Positions 14,301 through 28,693 are shown, counted from the first letter of the stretch. The stretch is 64,000 bases of DNA from Eudromia elegans (GCA_003342815.1 PTEX01000031.1:3198878-3262877); one strand, 5' to 3'. The notes: generated from the letters alone by a model not told the origin. Numbers and translations are program-made.

Positions 14301-15285
14301 AAGCAGCATTAGTTTATTATTGCCTCTGCCCTATATCAGTAATTTTTGCACCTGTATTATTTTATTATGAATGGACTTAGTGACCAAAATGCATTTTTCA
14401 TCTAAATTTCCTATTCTCAATTGGATGTACAGACTGATAATTTTGTTCTCTATTTTGTCAGCTGCAGGAATTTCACCAACTAATGATATTCATCTTGCAC
14501 ACCATTCGAGGATGAGTTTAAAACACTGAGGGGTATAACTTAAATCAGCCTGAAGGTGTATGAACTTGCCATTATAAATACTAAGCTAGTCTGCATTTCA
14601 TAGGTAGCAAAATTTGTCACTGCAGTTACTCTTACTACCTCTGCTATGTAGGGAAGGTCTACCTACAGGAAGACTCAAAACACTAACTTGCATTTTTTTT
14701 ATAAACATTTCCCATCATATGTTATTGAAACTCCTCTGAAATCTCACTTTTTTTTTTTTTTAATCAATCCTCTTTACTAATTAATGGTAGAAAATTAAGG
14801 TGAAATAACTTAATGCAAATTGCTACCCACTGAAAAAAACTACCATAAGCATTCCTTGATAAATAGCTTTGATTCATATAGGAAGATACTATTTGCCCTA
14901 TTTTTTTTTCTTTGGAAAATTTATGTCACAACTCGATAAATCAATTCAAAAAGTAAGGAGAGAAGTACATATTGTTCAGCATAGCAATTCTGAGAATTAA
15001 AATGGTAATATATTAATTCTTTAAATGGACAGTCTGTCTCAATGCTGGAGCTCAGTGAGACAATATAATTTATTATGACTACTATATATTCCTGATAATG
15101 ATACCAGGTGCTTGTTTACTAGTTTGATGACTTTAATGTTTTAGAGTGGGTTTTTTTATTTATTTGAATTCTACAGTATTACTTACACAGCCCCTGAGGA
15201 AGATCTGATAATCAGAGGTGTTTCTATACATCTCACCTGCTGTCCAAAGCAAACATTCCTCATTGTGGCCAATCCCATAACTGAG

Positions 15286-15286
<1 letters not shown>

Positions 15287-15331
<45 letters not shown>

Positions 15332-15353
15332 CGCACACATACACACACACACT
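15287..15353. repeat. Compound microsatellite (GT)n(AT)n(AC)n
   Basis: Alternating GT, then AT with one interruption, then AC. It is nearly self-complementary and could form a long hairpin. Confidence 0.95.
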
Positions 15354-15429
15354 CTATTTTTCTTAAAATACATGAAAAGTAGACCTGGAACAGGCCAGTT
15401 AGCTAATCTAACTCAGGGTTGCTCCCTTT

Positions 15430-15499
15430 AAAGATCAATTTAATAGCTAAGTGCATTGAGTATACTAGCTTCAAAGATCAATTTTAATAGCTAAGTGCA
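15430..15499. repeat. Short tandem duplication, about 43-bp period
   Basis: AAAGATCAATTTAATAGC with TAAGTGCA occurs at 15430-15455 and again, with one extra T, at 15473-15499. Confidence 0.85.
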
Positions 15500-15874
15500 C
15501 TGTGTGTGCGAAAGAATCTCACAGGTGAAATAAACTGCAACTTCCCAATGCATTTTAGGTCGTTTTCTTGTTTATTACCACTTTTAAATTGCACTAAGCA
15601 AGTTTTTTTTGTGATTTAAAAGAATATCAGAAAAGGTAAGTGCACCCCAGATTTATTATCCAAAAAGAGTCATAGAATTCTTCCAATCAATTAAATCAAT
15701 TAAATTTGTATATCATCAGTTAAAACATAAAGATTAAATTTTTAAATTGTTCATTGCTTGAATTTTCAGATGAAAAAACTGAATCCTATTTATATAAGGC
15801 TTCAAAAGCTGTTAACATTTAGGGTAACACAAAAAGGCTAACTGAAAGAGTAACCTGATAAATATATTCATCAC

Positions 15875-15918
15875 TATATATATATTTATATATATTTATA
15901 TATATTTTTATATATATA
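15875..15918. repeat. AT-rich microsatellite (TATATATTTA)n
   Basis: Runs of TA interrupted by TTT every 10 to 12 bases. Confidence 0.9.
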
Positions 15919-16577
15919 GATGGATAGATCTGAATGCATAGCTGGCTGTATTTGGCATTCCCAGTATTTACAGCCTGGGCTACATGCACCCCCTGCAAGC
16001 GTGGGAGCCTCTGGCAGACTGGGCAACCTGGGGCTAACCCCAACGTGCGGGCAGGACTCACGGGCCTCCCCACTGCTGGTTCCACCTCTGCAGCTGCTTC
16101 CCAAGGGCAACCACTGCTGCAGGGCCTTACCCGCCTAACCCCACCGATCCCCTCCTATTTAGACCAGGAACCTCAAAGCTGCTATAGAGTTTTGACATGG
16201 TGTGGTAGGGAAGATATTCTTTAAAGTTAAATGCACTTTTATACTTTTGGGAAGGATCTGTATCATCTCAATTTCCAAAAAGGCTCAATGTTGTTTGATT
16301 TCTTACGCCCCTGCCAGACTCCTCACAGTGTGGCACGAAGGCCCCAGAACCTCACGGCATGGAGCTCTACATCATTTTTAGCCACTGCTACTTCCACCCA
16401 GAAGGTCTTCTCCACATCCAAACCATTAGATGCTTTCCCTCCCTCCTTGATAGCTTGTGAAATCAGCCTATACTATGGCATCAAAATGAAGTAAACAAAA
16501 AAAAAATTAACCACTAGAATCTGCGCCTTATCTTTACTATGGCTCTTTAAGGTACAGAACCACTTACATGAAGAAAA

Positions 16578-16649
16578 CCTACCTATGAATATACGCCAAA
16601 TCCTTCCTATGAATGCATACCAAACCCTACCTATGAACGTAAACCTCCA
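16578..16649. repeat. Three tandem copies of a 24-bp unit
   Basis: Units begin CCTACCTATGAA, CCTTCCTATGAA and CCTACCTATGAA at 16578, 16602 and 16626, diverging toward their ends. They are a diverged minisatellite that appears as FIGR repeats in a minus-strand frame. Confidence 0.85.
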
Positions 16650-19600
16650 CTCTTCCCTTCTTGTGACCCATGCTGGGTGCAGCTGAACAGGGAACAGCTC
16701 TAGAAGAGTCTTTGAGCAGGGCATCCTGCCAGTATTTATGTCTTAGCATCTTTTCCTCAGGGAAGCTTGGAAAAAAGCCAGGATTCCATATATATATGTT
16801 CTGTACTGAACTTACTATAGAAGATCCTATATCACAGGATCTTCAATTAGCCACATGAGAGCTTATGTCCTCAGCAGTGATTGTCAGCCATGAGGCTTCA
16901 AAAATTTTGTATTTAAGATGGAACAGGGCACTAGCAATTGGAATCCAAGTACTCTTTGAAAGTTCTGGGGATGGTAGAAGATGGGTAGAAAAAGTCCAGT
17001 GGCTACACCCAAAGCACACTCTGCAGCAGTGAATATCAGAGAAGACTCTAAAAAACATATATATTTTTATATCTGCAGGTTTGCTTTATCAGCTATGTTC
17101 TAAAAGCAGCCTGTTCTGAATTTAGCTAGCTCATTGATTTGCAACCTTTGGATAATAATATATTAAATCAAAATCAAAGCAAGTGTAGAACAGGAATTTA
17201 AATGAAGATTGACTACATGTTTTTTTTTGTGATGGACATCAGTTAGAGAAAAATACTACTGATGACAAATGATATAACAGAATGTTATGTATACACAGAA
17301 ACTAGGCCACTAGTTTGGATGCCCCTAAACTTTTTTCCTCACCACAGACCCACTTCTTCAGTGTGGTTATAGTGCCATAAGTTAATTAGGAGGCCTAGAA
17401 CATGTCACAAATACTTTGCCAGTACTCTCCCTTGCCAAAATGGTGCATCCTCCCATTCTCAAGAATAACTGTCTCATCATCATGTTTCTAACAAGTCACC
17501 TGTAACTGTGCTGAGCTTACACAGAAAAAAAAAAACCCTCAAACTTTTAGGTATTCATTTTAAAGCACACTGACCTACTATACTGACACTACTGATTGCT
17601 AAATATACATTTAGGTAAGGTTGTATATGTGATATTTAATGGAACCATGTCAGCAGTTTGTAATTACTGTGTATTATTTTTAGTTTTTATTTCTACAGAA
17701 ATCCTTTCTGTACCTTGTCTTGACTGTCTTTTGGAACCATTTTTAGGCTGCATGCTCTGAGTTAGTTTCAAGTTTGTACCACCTGATAGGAGGTGTTAGT
17801 GGGGTATACTTCCCATGCAGCTCACATGCTCCTTCAGCAAAAGCTGTTAGAATAGTGCACCTGAAGTGCTGTTTACAGAATGTTTATGGATTTCCTGGAA
17901 ACTTCTGCTAACTTCCTTGATGTTTCCCAACTACGTCAGCAGGCTCAGCACCAGAAGAGCAAATGCTTCCAGCAGACAGAGAGGTTCTGGTCTCACACTG
18001 ACTTTGACACAGGACTGGAACCTCAGGCTCCACCACACATAGGAAGTGGGGAGTTTCTCTTCACTGAGAAAACTAACTGAAAGTTTTCTCAACACGTGAA
18101 GCTTTGATATTCTGCTCCACATAAATATATGTGGATTAATATATGCTTAAAAAAATCTCTTCCTCACATACAGAAAACGGGTCTCAGATACTCCTTGTTA
18201 CAACTCAAAGCATCTCAATATCATCAAGCACAAATCCAAAGTATCTTCAAGACAAACTACTAGTTCATATGCTCCCTTTTAAAGCTGGTCTACAGTTCCT
18301 CCACCCTGCAAAAAGAAGTGCTTCTCTGTCTCTGCTGCTACATATTCCTAGAAAAGTATTAATCTATTAGTATATTTTCCCTCCTGTACTGTACTATTGC
18401 TATTGGCCTTGCTATTTTTCAGTTGTACCAATATGCTCAGCCACATTGGGAAGTCTACATATTTGGATTGCTGGGGATGAAGTGCACAAACTACCAAGTG
18501 CTGCCTGTGTCCCATCTTCTCCCTCAAAGCTGGAATATTTGTGCTTTACACAGCACACGATGAAGAACAAAATTTTGTCACATATATAATCTAACCAACA
18601 TCTCCTATAAGCTAAAAGCCACCTTTTGGGCAACCCCAAGCCTCCATAAAATAGAAGCCATAACAGAGACTCGATGAGATTTTTAAGGAATAAGAACCTC
18701 CCTAAAAATAAGCAAAATAACTCTAGGAAAATTAAAATCTAGGAGAAGTCATAACCTGCTAACCTAGGCACTGATTAGGGTTCATACACCAGAATTCCTT
18801 GACCTCGCTTAATAACCTGACCTGTTAAATTATTTTGCTTACCACAGAAGTGCAGCAGCATCCTGCCTAAAAAGAGCAACTGTTGAAAACAGTGCAGATC
18901 CACAGAACAGAGAAAATTAAGACCAAAGCAAGTGCAGTATTGTGCAGACGTTACAGGGGGAAGATTTAAATCATATGTAATCGTTTGACTTTGTCTGTTG
19001 AAGAGCACCACAGGATTTACAGGCATAGTCAATATTTAGATTTCATGGATCAAAACCTCGGATGGTAAAACTGATGCATCTTAAATAAAAGTGCTGACTT
19101 CCCTGGAGCTATTCCAAATTGTATTCTCCAGGAATTTGGGGCTAAAAATGGATTTTGCCTTTAAGTGTAATGAGAGATACATATACACACTTCTTAATGT
19201 TATTAAAAATACTTTTTCCCCCCCAAATCTAAACGTTCATGCTTCAATGTTTTTGTTATCTCTTTTCCCCCCTCCCCAGACTATTTATCTATTTAAATTG
19301 TGATTTTTAACACAGATGATGGCAGGCTGGCCCAATACCTTCCTTGATACCTAAAAATATGGGCAAAATTTCAGAGCATCTCTTTAAGGTCATTTTATGA
19401 AGCCTTCTCCAACTCCTTCCCTCCAATGTCCCAAATTTCAATATCAAGTCTACTAAAGAATTTAAAGCTGTTGCTATCACTATAATAACTACAGAAGGAA
19501 GGCTGTATTTACTATTACAATGCTTTATATTCCCATTACTGTAACATCCAAGTACATTATCATACTCATAGCATTAGAATCACAACAGATAAAAGACAAC

Positions 19601-19854
19601 TAAACAACTTTATAGTCATACTTATAAATAATATTAAATGAAGTAAAAATGCAATTAGAAAGAGAAAATAACAGTTTATTCAGTGATACCAAGCTTCAAC
19701 AACACTACCAGCAAGTTGGTTGACCTGACATACGTTAGGAAAATAATCCTTTACTCTTGGACTTCTCTCTCTCTCACATATCATGCAATTTTCATTCACA
19801 GAGCTGCTTGTTCAACCTAACTGCTACTACTGACACAAGACAGACAGGAAAACA

Positions 19855-19889
19855 TAGATATTCTGCTTTCGCCTAGATATTCTGCTTTC
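19855..19889. repeat. 19-bp-period direct duplication
   Basis: TAGATATTCTGCTTTC occurs at 19855-19870 and again at 19874-19889. Confidence 0.85.
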
Positions 19890-21033
19890 AGGGTGAAAGG
19901 AGAACATATCTCCCACCTCCGTCATCCCTTGCCACTCTGTTAAATGACATTTAACAGAAATTTCTGACATTTTGAGGGAGTCCTCGAAGGTGAATGGAGC
20001 AAAACCCTGCAACAGAGGAAATTAAGGTAGCTGTTTCTGCAGCCTCTGCCTCCCAGCAAACATCAGCGCTCAACTCGTGCACCCAAGGAGGGCAGCCAGC
20101 CCACGGACACCCCTTGACCACATTTGTCCCTCTCTAATGCCCTAGAGGGTCTCCAGTGGCCCTACATGCCGCATCAAGCAATTAACCAAGCCCTTAATTT
20201 GATCAAGGGGTTAGGGGATTAGATTAGCACCTCTCCATTGCTGCTATCTGCATCCTCTTAGCACTCAACACTGGCCCTTAGGCCCTTCGCAGTGTGATTT
20301 CTCCATAACCAAAGACAGCAAGACACCAAAAAGGCAAGAAATATTAAGGTTTCAGGCATTAAGGCTTTTCCTACCTCCAGCCACACAACCTCAAGAGTAG
20401 GAGGAACTCACCAGCGTACCAGAAAGCAGTTCTGCACTCGTGAGAAATATATTTCAAGAAAAAAATACAAAAAGACAGAAAAACCCAACTCTTCTGGGAT
20501 GTGTCTTCCCAAGACCGGAGGCATATGCCTTTATTAGTCCAGTTACTTAGAGGAAAAAGAAAAATACTTAAAGTGGCCAATAGAACATGCATTCACATAA
20601 CTTGTATATTTGTGGCAAATTCACAGAGTTGATGGAAAAACAAACACAAAAAATAATTCCTGTTTTAATCCTTTTATTAAACTATGTAACTAAAAAAATA
20701 AAAATCAAGAAATATGCTTGTAGCATAGTCTAATGTTAATAGGGGAAAAAAGCCATGATGAGAACACTGGCTACAACTCCTTTATGCCAGTGCCTTGGAC
20801 ATAAACTCTTCTCATTCCTCCCTCCTTCTGTCAGGGCCAAAGACTGCACAATTAATTTATCTATGGCAAACTCCCTCTGCATTTTAGAGTCAGTTGTTGC
20901 CCAAAAGTACATTTATTTCTGAAATATTTCCACAACATGGACAATAGTCTAAATCACAATCAAGGAAATTTCCACAGCACTTTCACTTATATTTTTATTC
21001 TATGAGTATTTTCTTCACTGTTTTATTTTTTAC

Positions 21034-21057
21034 TTTTTTTTTTTTTTTTTTTTTTTT
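21034..21057. repeat. Poly-T run (24)
   Basis: An uninterrupted T run with no adjacent retroelement body recognised. Confidence 0.95.
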
Positions 21058-23234
21058 GGAAATCACTGCTCTACAAAAATGCATAGACTGAACTGATTTC
21101 ACTTGCTGTGTATTAGTGGACTTTCTTGACATATCCAAGTCCTTACTAGTCCTTACACTATAAAGAATTACTGCTATGGTATACATAGTATGATTATGTG
21201 TATTTATTTGCAAGAAGAACAAAGAAGATTTTTAAATGTAACCTAGACAAATTGATGACATTTTGAACAACTCATAAATCAGTAAGAGAATTCATCTTGA
21301 TGTCAGTTGTGTAACAGCTCTAAGACTACTGGCATTTTACTATAATTAACAAATTCTATTAATATGATTAACAAATGCTATACACTTAATCTAAATCCTC
21401 GTTTGAAGAACTAAATGACTAATTTTCATAGGCAATGAGTGTCAGTAGCATAAACCAAAGCCAATATGATTCAGGTCTGGTAGTTTCAGGCTATTTTTAA
21501 AGTTCTAGCATTTACATTTGAAAATTCTGGTTAATACTCTATTTTGGCATATTTTTCATTCTTTATATGAAATATTCATGGGATTTATTTAAGAATTCAT
21601 TAAAATAGCCGAAATGGATTTTACAGATTGATATGTTTTCCATTTGAAATATGAAACAAAGACCTTCCTTTTCCTCTGCATGCATGTGAAAGATCCCAGG
21701 ACATTTTCACTAAAGGTTTTTCTTTCAAATATGCAGGTAAATTAGCTTTACCTTTCCTGTTGTTTTTTTATTGACTATGGATTTGCCACAGCTGTGACTC
21801 CAGAGTGTTAGGAGCCTTCTTTTAACACTTCCTTGCTTCCCTTAAACAAATTTCATGTACAGCAACAATTTGTTGTGGCAAATCCATATGAACTATACAC
21901 TACGCAGTCCATACAACATTAGTAATGTTTCATCCACCTACTCTTTGCCTCTTGCACAATGCTTTTAATTCCTTCTTACTTTTTTAAGGAGTCACAGTGA
22001 AAGGACTTAGGGCAGCTCTGATCTGCCTCTTTGTGGTCTATTGAGTCAACGATCTGAAAACTAAAAACTGTATAATTAGATACGGACATGTCCACAGGAA
22101 CTGTTATGGTCTATCATGTCAGTGGCACAAGCACTGACCCAACAGACTGTAACAGTTTTGGTCTGCTGAATTAGGAATCAGTGTTTTAATAACTCCCTAA
22201 CGCTGTATTTATCCAGTTTCCTAAATACAACACATTTAAACATTTCAAAGTTACACATTCATTCAACACCCTCTTATAGAGAAGTCAGTAGTAAATATTA
22301 AGCAGATAATTATTTTAAAATGTTATCAAATAATCTTTTCCTCTTTCTAAAATGCAACATGCATTTTTTAATAAAATCATCACAGATATTTATTATGAAT
22401 TTTTATTTTAAATAAATTGCAACTCCTAACCTGACGGAAGCTAGATGTATTAAAAAGAAAGCGGGAATATTGAAGTTGATCTGTAGATGTCAAAATAGAT
22501 GCAATCTTTATTTCTGTTTATTTGTTTTTTTCCAAGCACTTAATGTTTCCCATTATGTTCAAGAAGGAGCTGGTACAAAGGTACTCAGCATCTCTGAAAA
22601 TGGGAGCATTTTTGAATGTTGGAAATTAAAGTCTAGGCTTTAGTTTTCCTCTACCTTGTCTCTCAAGCTTTCCTTGAGGCTCCCCAGGATGGATGCCAAA
22701 CCAGCTTTTACAAGTAACCGTCAAGTATTTCCTTGTCTATGGGAATGCTAAATATATGACGTTACAGAGGAGACAACTGGAAACTGCAGGGAAAGGAAGT
22801 AGAACCAGCATATGAAGAACACTATCTCTGACATGATAAAAGTCCCATACGAGATGCTAACCACGACTCTGGGAAAGGAACCCTAGCCCTTTTCACTACG
22901 GTAATATCACAGCTTTGAACCAGTGAAGTAGTTTTCACATTGGTGAATCAAGTCCTCAAAGTACCAAAAAACATGTTAATGCTACCAGATATTAGAAGGA
23001 TACATTAAAACATCAAGCGCACAACACATCCTTCTAGACCTACTATGGGAACTCGTCTTTATTGCACATAATTGTTTGCCACATTTTACTACACGAACGT
23101 GACTCCCTGACTCTTCCCACAAAGCGTTATTTCTACAATACTTTACAGTTAACCATGGCCTTAGTCATTACAAATTACTATGTGTGGTATATTTTTATTT
23201 AAAATTGCTCTATATGAAACTGCCTGTTCATAGT

Positions 23235-23256
23235 TTGTTGTTGTTGTTGTTGTTGT
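23235..23256. repeat. (TTG)n microsatellite
   Basis: Seven TTG units. Confidence 0.95.
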
Positions 23257-24803
23257 ATCTTCAGATATTTCTTTTATTTGTCTTTTTTTTTTTCCTTTTT
23301 TACTATATTCTCTTTGTTCATAACCACCAATATTGTTTCTTAATCCCTTCACTAAAATGTGCTTATGGCTATACCATGAGTCATCTACTCAGTGTTTTCC
23401 AGAACTGTGATCTGGGTGATGAAATATTAGCACGTTGCCAGTGATCATCTAGTTTGTCACATGTTTGATACAGACAGAGACACACACAAGAGTAATAGGC
23501 GAATGTCTGATCTATTACTTCTCCATAACAGTAAAGTGAAGGATTCCATTTGTATTTGCATTATTAGGGACCAAGCAAGTTTTAGCTGCCACACAGGATG
23601 ACCTGAACACACTAGACCAATCAAACATCACCAAATGAAACGTGTTTGAAGCAGAAAGTCATTGTAAATACACAAAATGTCACTGTTACAGAAACTAAAT
23701 ATGATCTTTATACCTCTCAGGATGCCAAACGGCCTCTTTGATTCTCAAAATTTGAGGAGTTTAGGATAGTACTCACTATTGGCTACATCATTCGTGCTTA
23801 TTTATCATCCTCAATTCCCCTGAACTTTTCTGCATCTCTCTACATTAAGCTTGTATAGTTTGAAGGTTTGAAGGTTCCAGCTGGGAGGAGAGAAGTGAAG
23901 ACCTTGCTCTGCCTTATTCTTTTTCTCCCCTCAATCAGTAACTTAAGGAACTTGTACTGTGCACAGAATTCCTCCTCCTAAATCTTAAAAACTGTGATCA
24001 TTAAATGAATGAAGTACTACTGTTTAAAATATTAATCTTTCCATGAAATTATTTAATGGTAAATTAAACTCTGACTGAAGATGCTATGATATTTTATATG
24101 CTGTCAAAATCCTAATTTTTAGTATATATCATTAGTAAGATCTTCAATAAGAGCACATAATCTGAATAAAACTATAACAGTATCGTTCATTGTTAATCAT
24201 AAAATAGAATATCCTGAAGGCTACATTATCCAACAAATCACCACAATTTACAAAAGTTCACATTTTGCATTTTATATATTTTTATTCTTTACTCTGCCTT
24301 TTGATCCTTCAAAGAACATGATTTCAATTAAGTCAAATCTGTTTCTAGTATTCTCTTTTAGGACAATCAGCCTACAAAGATCAAGTATCACTCTCAACTA
24401 CTTTCTCAAAGAGAACTGGAAAAAGATGTTAAATTATATATTTGTAAAGCCACTACTTTGACAAAACTAAAGACTCCATATGGCTATGTTAAAAAGGTGA
24501 ACTATTATTAGGATTTTACAGGGAATGAGACTTCAGATCCGGAGAATACATAACTTCCATACAACAAAATGTCCTGTCTTATATTTTGTACAAAACCCTA
24601 TGTATGACCACAGAACATGTAACACAAACTGATAGCGAAAAAATTATATATTTTATACTACAAAACATTATCTTCAAAATGTTTTTTTTAAAGGGTGATT
24701 AATTTAAAAAAAAAAAATCAGCTTCCAGTGATGAGGGATATAATCTAAACACCAAAAAGTCTATGGAAATCTTTCCATCCTCCATAGCAACAATACCTTT
24801 ATA

Positions 24804-24924
24804 GATATGTGTGCATGTGCATATATGTGTGTTCATGTGCATTTGTGTGTTTGTGGTGGGTGATGGATGGGTAGTGTGTGTGTGTGTGTGTGTGTATACA
24901 TATGGGTACGCAGCCATACATATA
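24804..24924. repeat. (TG)n microsatellite with degenerate flanks
   Basis: A pure TG core at 24874-24896 is surrounded by interrupted TATGTG and CATGTG units. The 72-codon frame over it is repeat-derived. Confidence 0.9.
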
Positions 24925-25390
24925 TAAACACACAGTTACCATTATTAAGTGTTAAAGGGTTAGCAAGCAGCACAAGGGAAAAGACTGCCTTTCAGACAGG
25001 GCTAATGCACTGTTAGTGGGGGTTTGATTCATTGCACTACCATATACAATTCCATAAATATTGCTGACAAAGATAATATGCAAGAAAGGCACATTTTTCT
25101 TACTCCGATCAAAGATGCAAAAATCAAATCATAAAACACAAAACCAATAGCCAATCAATGTGAATAAGTCTGCCCATAGGCTTAATTCAAGCAAGCCATT
25201 CACTGAGCTATGTGATGGGTCTGTCAAATCCAATACAGCATTACAGACATACTAGCAACACCAAGTGAACATGCAATGACAAAATGACAATACGCCCCAC
25301 TGCCATGCTTTGACTCGTTCTAGGTCATAAATAGAAAATTTCATGACTTAGCTAGTTTTCCTTACTTCAGACTTGGATAGAAATCTAACA

Positions 25391-25391
25391 A

Positions 25392-25425
<34 letters not shown>

Positions 25426-25440
25426 CTATATATATCTCTA
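25391..25440. repeat. (TC)n(TA)n microsatellite
   Basis: CT repeats pass into TA repeats with CTA interruptions. Confidence 0.95.
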
Positions 25441-28400
25441 CATTATTACATGAAAGCTGAGTAGAAGCTGTACAAGCATTTGACTGACATTTAATTTAGC
25501 ATCTTTTGCATATCATTACAATTATCATTCCAAACAGGATCAGTTTAGAGAATTTGGGAGGCAAAGCTCCAGATGGCGATTTTTTTTTTCCAGTTCCTCA
25601 AAGAGACTCAAATATTTAATAGCAATTAATATAGATCACACAGGATAAGACTCTCACTCTACTTTTTTTGAGTGGTATTCTAAGAAGTGACTGGAGTGAC
25701 TGGAGGTATTTTCAGTTTTGAGTTTAATTTTATGCGGAAAGACATGATTTTTCTTAACAAATACTTAGGATTTTTCTTTCATTTGTGTCCTTGCCTCTGA
25801 TTCTCTGCTGTCTAACAGTTCTTTGCTTACTCTCAGCAATACTTCCAAACGTGACAAACACGGATACCATTGCATTTCTCCACAGTAGAGCTCTATTACA
25901 GTGATCATTATCCATTGATTTGCTATATTGATTCTGGAGTCCCAGATCTTTCTGTTAACCTTTATTTTTAATTTACCAAAATATGTCTCCAATCTAAAGA
26001 TTTGCTCTTTCCATCTGCACAATTAAAGAAACCTGTCAAATATTGAACCTTGCCATTCATCATGTATATGATCTGTGACCAAAAAAAAAAGAGAAAAAAT
26101 TAAAACAAAGCATTATTTCCATGTTATGGCTCTGCCTCAGTAATATATTCCTCTTTGCACTCACTCCATTTTGCTGGGCATGGTTTTAAAATGTACAGTA
26201 AATATATTTCACTTACAATTAAATGAAATAGGGGTTGAAATGAACACTGAAAAGGAGCAGTGCATAATCCAATATGGACTCTTCACTATTATCACAGGAC
26301 AGCAGGCGATTATTACATTAAGAAGAACAGATACAAGCAGTTGTACTAAACTGGATTTCAGCACTTACAGTGCAATGATTCACAAAAGGGTTGCTAACTT
26401 ACATTAAGTGAGAAATCAATGAAAATTTATTAAAACTAACACAGATTGCAGTGGTGAGTATTCAGAGGTATCCATGTTTGCATATAGTTTCCCATATGCA
26501 AAAAAAATGTTGCTTTGAGCAGATTGTTTCTGTTTTAATTTCTGTTCTAGCTTTAGGATTCCCCCATAAAGAAATTCAATTACAATATTTGTAATTATCA
26601 CAAGATACCACATTCACTCGGGGGAAGCAAGTCAGACATAAGGGGTAACCATATTTAAAAAGAGAAACTAAATAAATAATAATAATAAAAAAACAGAGAG
26701 ATAAAATTCATTTAGGATACCTAAAATTATGCAACAAACTCAGGTTATGACAATTCTAATTATACACAAAGTGCATCTGTAAATTAGAGGGTGTTTTTTT
26801 TGTTTGTCTGTTTTATTTCAAAAAATAGTTAAGGCTAATAACTTCTTTAATACTGATACCAAATGCCATTCATAGCATTTAAGAACGCTACCTTCCTCTT
26901 AAGCAAATCCTATATTTGTTTTCATTGTCAGTGTAACTTTTAGTGGTGTTTACTCTCTACAAATAGCAGAACATGCGATTGGTTTTATGAGAAGTTACAC
27001 TAATTCATAGTTAAAGATTTAAGAGTCATCCTTATATTGTTCAGTTTCTCTATGTATTATTTTGGAAATTCATGGGAATAAACACCCTACAAAATGACCC
27101 AGAGACACCTGAGTGCTGTCTGGCAAAAAGAGCTAGCCACACTGAGTTATTTATAATTTTGTCCTTTCATTTTACTAATCTTTTAGCGTCCGGAATTGTT
27201 TTGCATTATAACTCGAGCCCTGCGCCATGCTAACAACACGCCTTTGTGGAAATGAAATGGAACTACGGAGTAGCAGTTCGTCTCAGAGGTTACCCTCAGT
27301 AGAAACAGGACACCGCAAACAGAGTGCAAATAGCAGGATCTACTTGAAAATTATCCACCCCAAATTAATAGAAAGTAACTTGCTTACCTGTCTGACACAG
27401 CATGCCTCAGCCACACATGCAAATTGTTTTATTCACATAACTAAGAAATGTATCTTCATTACCCAGAATAAGCACTTGAAAGGCAAATACGCATGCATAG
27501 CACTGTAACATTCAGACCATAGTACTTTATTCTAAAATACGGAATCCATGAACAGCACTTCAGTCTAAGAAAGAGTTCACTGAAATTTCTTAATCCTTTG
27601 ATTTCTTTAAGAAACAGAAACATTTAAAAACAATATCTAATTTAGCATTTAAAGTAATTTTTAAATACATTTCAAGATTTAACAGTTTTGCTCCGTGATT
27701 TGAGGAGAATATTTTCTTATATCAGAAATAGAGAAGTGCGACCACACTTCTTGCTAGTACAGTGCAGTACATCATAACATCTATCTTTAGCAATACACAT
27801 TCCTCTCTTTATGACTCTATCCTTTTCAAGTACCTGAAAAATATTAATGGTAGCACTGATTTTATTAAAGGTAGAATTTCTTAGCAGCAAATAGTGTATC
27901 ATGTCCACATACTGCAAAGTCTAATGTGTTTTGACAAAATCTTTACACGTTTTTCTCATGCAGTTTTTAATATAATTCCTGATACTATTTTCTTCAAATA
28001 CGGTTTATATTTTTAGGATAAAATATACAGCAAAAGAAGTGCAATTCTGATTTGGGGAAAGGAAGCAAATGGAAAAAAAAGTTTTCCCTTGGATAGTTCA
28101 GGCTTAGATATTGCTCATCCTCAATTTCCACCGACTAAAATAATGTCAACGGGAACTGAGGGCATTCGGTAGGTTTGGATTCTAAATCAGCTGAAATAAC
28201 ACTTGGAAGACAAATAATGATCTTAAGTAGCAGACCATAATGAAGCCGTAGGTGTATTTATCTACATTGCACAAGGGTCACGGACATTAACTGCACGATC
28301 TACAGCTTGGGAATGTGCATGCCTCGTGCCTGATTCTCAATTTCTCAATGCCTAAAATCTCTCAATTTATGGCTATTCATGGATTATAAGAAAACAGCCT

Positions 28401-28525
28401 GCTTTAGATATCACAGTTATCTGCAGAGCAACAAGACAATTATGAGACTTAAACAAGGCAAATTCATAAATGTTATCTCCAGCTCCCACTGGTCAAGTAT
28501 TTATTAGCAATACATGGGCGCTTAC

Positions 28526-28590
28526 CTGTCACTGTAGGCAGCTGCAGTGGCAGTGGCAGGCTGGGCATACCGGTAGGCAGCATAACCACC
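28526..28590 (-). CDS. RBFOX1: RBFOX1 65-nt exon ([11 protein letters not shown] to YSDS)
   Basis: The 65-nt exon is bounded by TGTGTTTCAG and GTAAGC, phase 0 in and 2 out. It reads [19 protein letters not shown] then SDS; the human form as I remember it is [22 protein letters not shown], so the difference is confined to the Pro/Thr/Ala stretch. It continues the Tyr/Gly/Ala-rich C-terminal domain directly after the 40-nt exon. A run of 32 T on the transcribed strand lies 70 to 101 nt upstream of the acceptor. The following exon (YGRVYAADPYHH) is not found between here and position 1. Confidence 0.97.
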
Positions 28591-28658
28591 CTGAAACACA
28601 AACTCACGTTCTAATTGTATTGCAACAGCAGCACCAACAACATTTTGTAAAATTTAGC

Positions 28659-28659
<1 letters not shown>

Positions 28660-28691
<32 letters not shown>
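28660..28691. repeat. Poly-A run (32), poly-U in the transcript
   Basis: 32 A on the plus strand give a U32 tract at -70 to -101 from the acceptor of the 65-nt exon. Confidence 0.97.

Positions 28692-28693
<2 letters not shown>

Larger units (their letters stand above)
1..28525 (-). other. RBFOX1: Partial intron downstream of the 65-nt exon
   Basis: This is the largest stretch without a recognised exon. I looked on the minus strand for the expected last RBFOX1 exons (YGRVYAADPYHH, NAFAPLTDAKT, ASIYRGGYNRFAPY) and did not find them, so the intron probably continues past position 1. It is AT-rich and holds the CR1 at 10548-11349, microsatellites near 15.3, 15.9, 24.9 and 25.4 kb, a 24-bp tandem repeat at 16.6 kb, two adjacent hairpins near 4.0 kb, a GC-rich block at 5.6-5.9 kb and blocks that look conserved (7440-7900, 9290-9480, 27180-27330). 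The remainder shows nothing I can name. Confidence 0.85.

Noticed and set aside
15950-16150. GC-rich stretch with a 96-codon plus-strand ORF
   Set aside because: I saw no homologue, splice context or repeat family. It may be an old repeat remnant, but nothing supports a name.
19827-20012. Minus-strand frame starting after TGTTGCAG and reading GFAPFTFEDS, considered as the RBFOX1 last exon
   Set aside because: Only FAP is shared with the known NAFAPLTD or RFAPY tails. The following residues do not match, so the resemblance is accidental.
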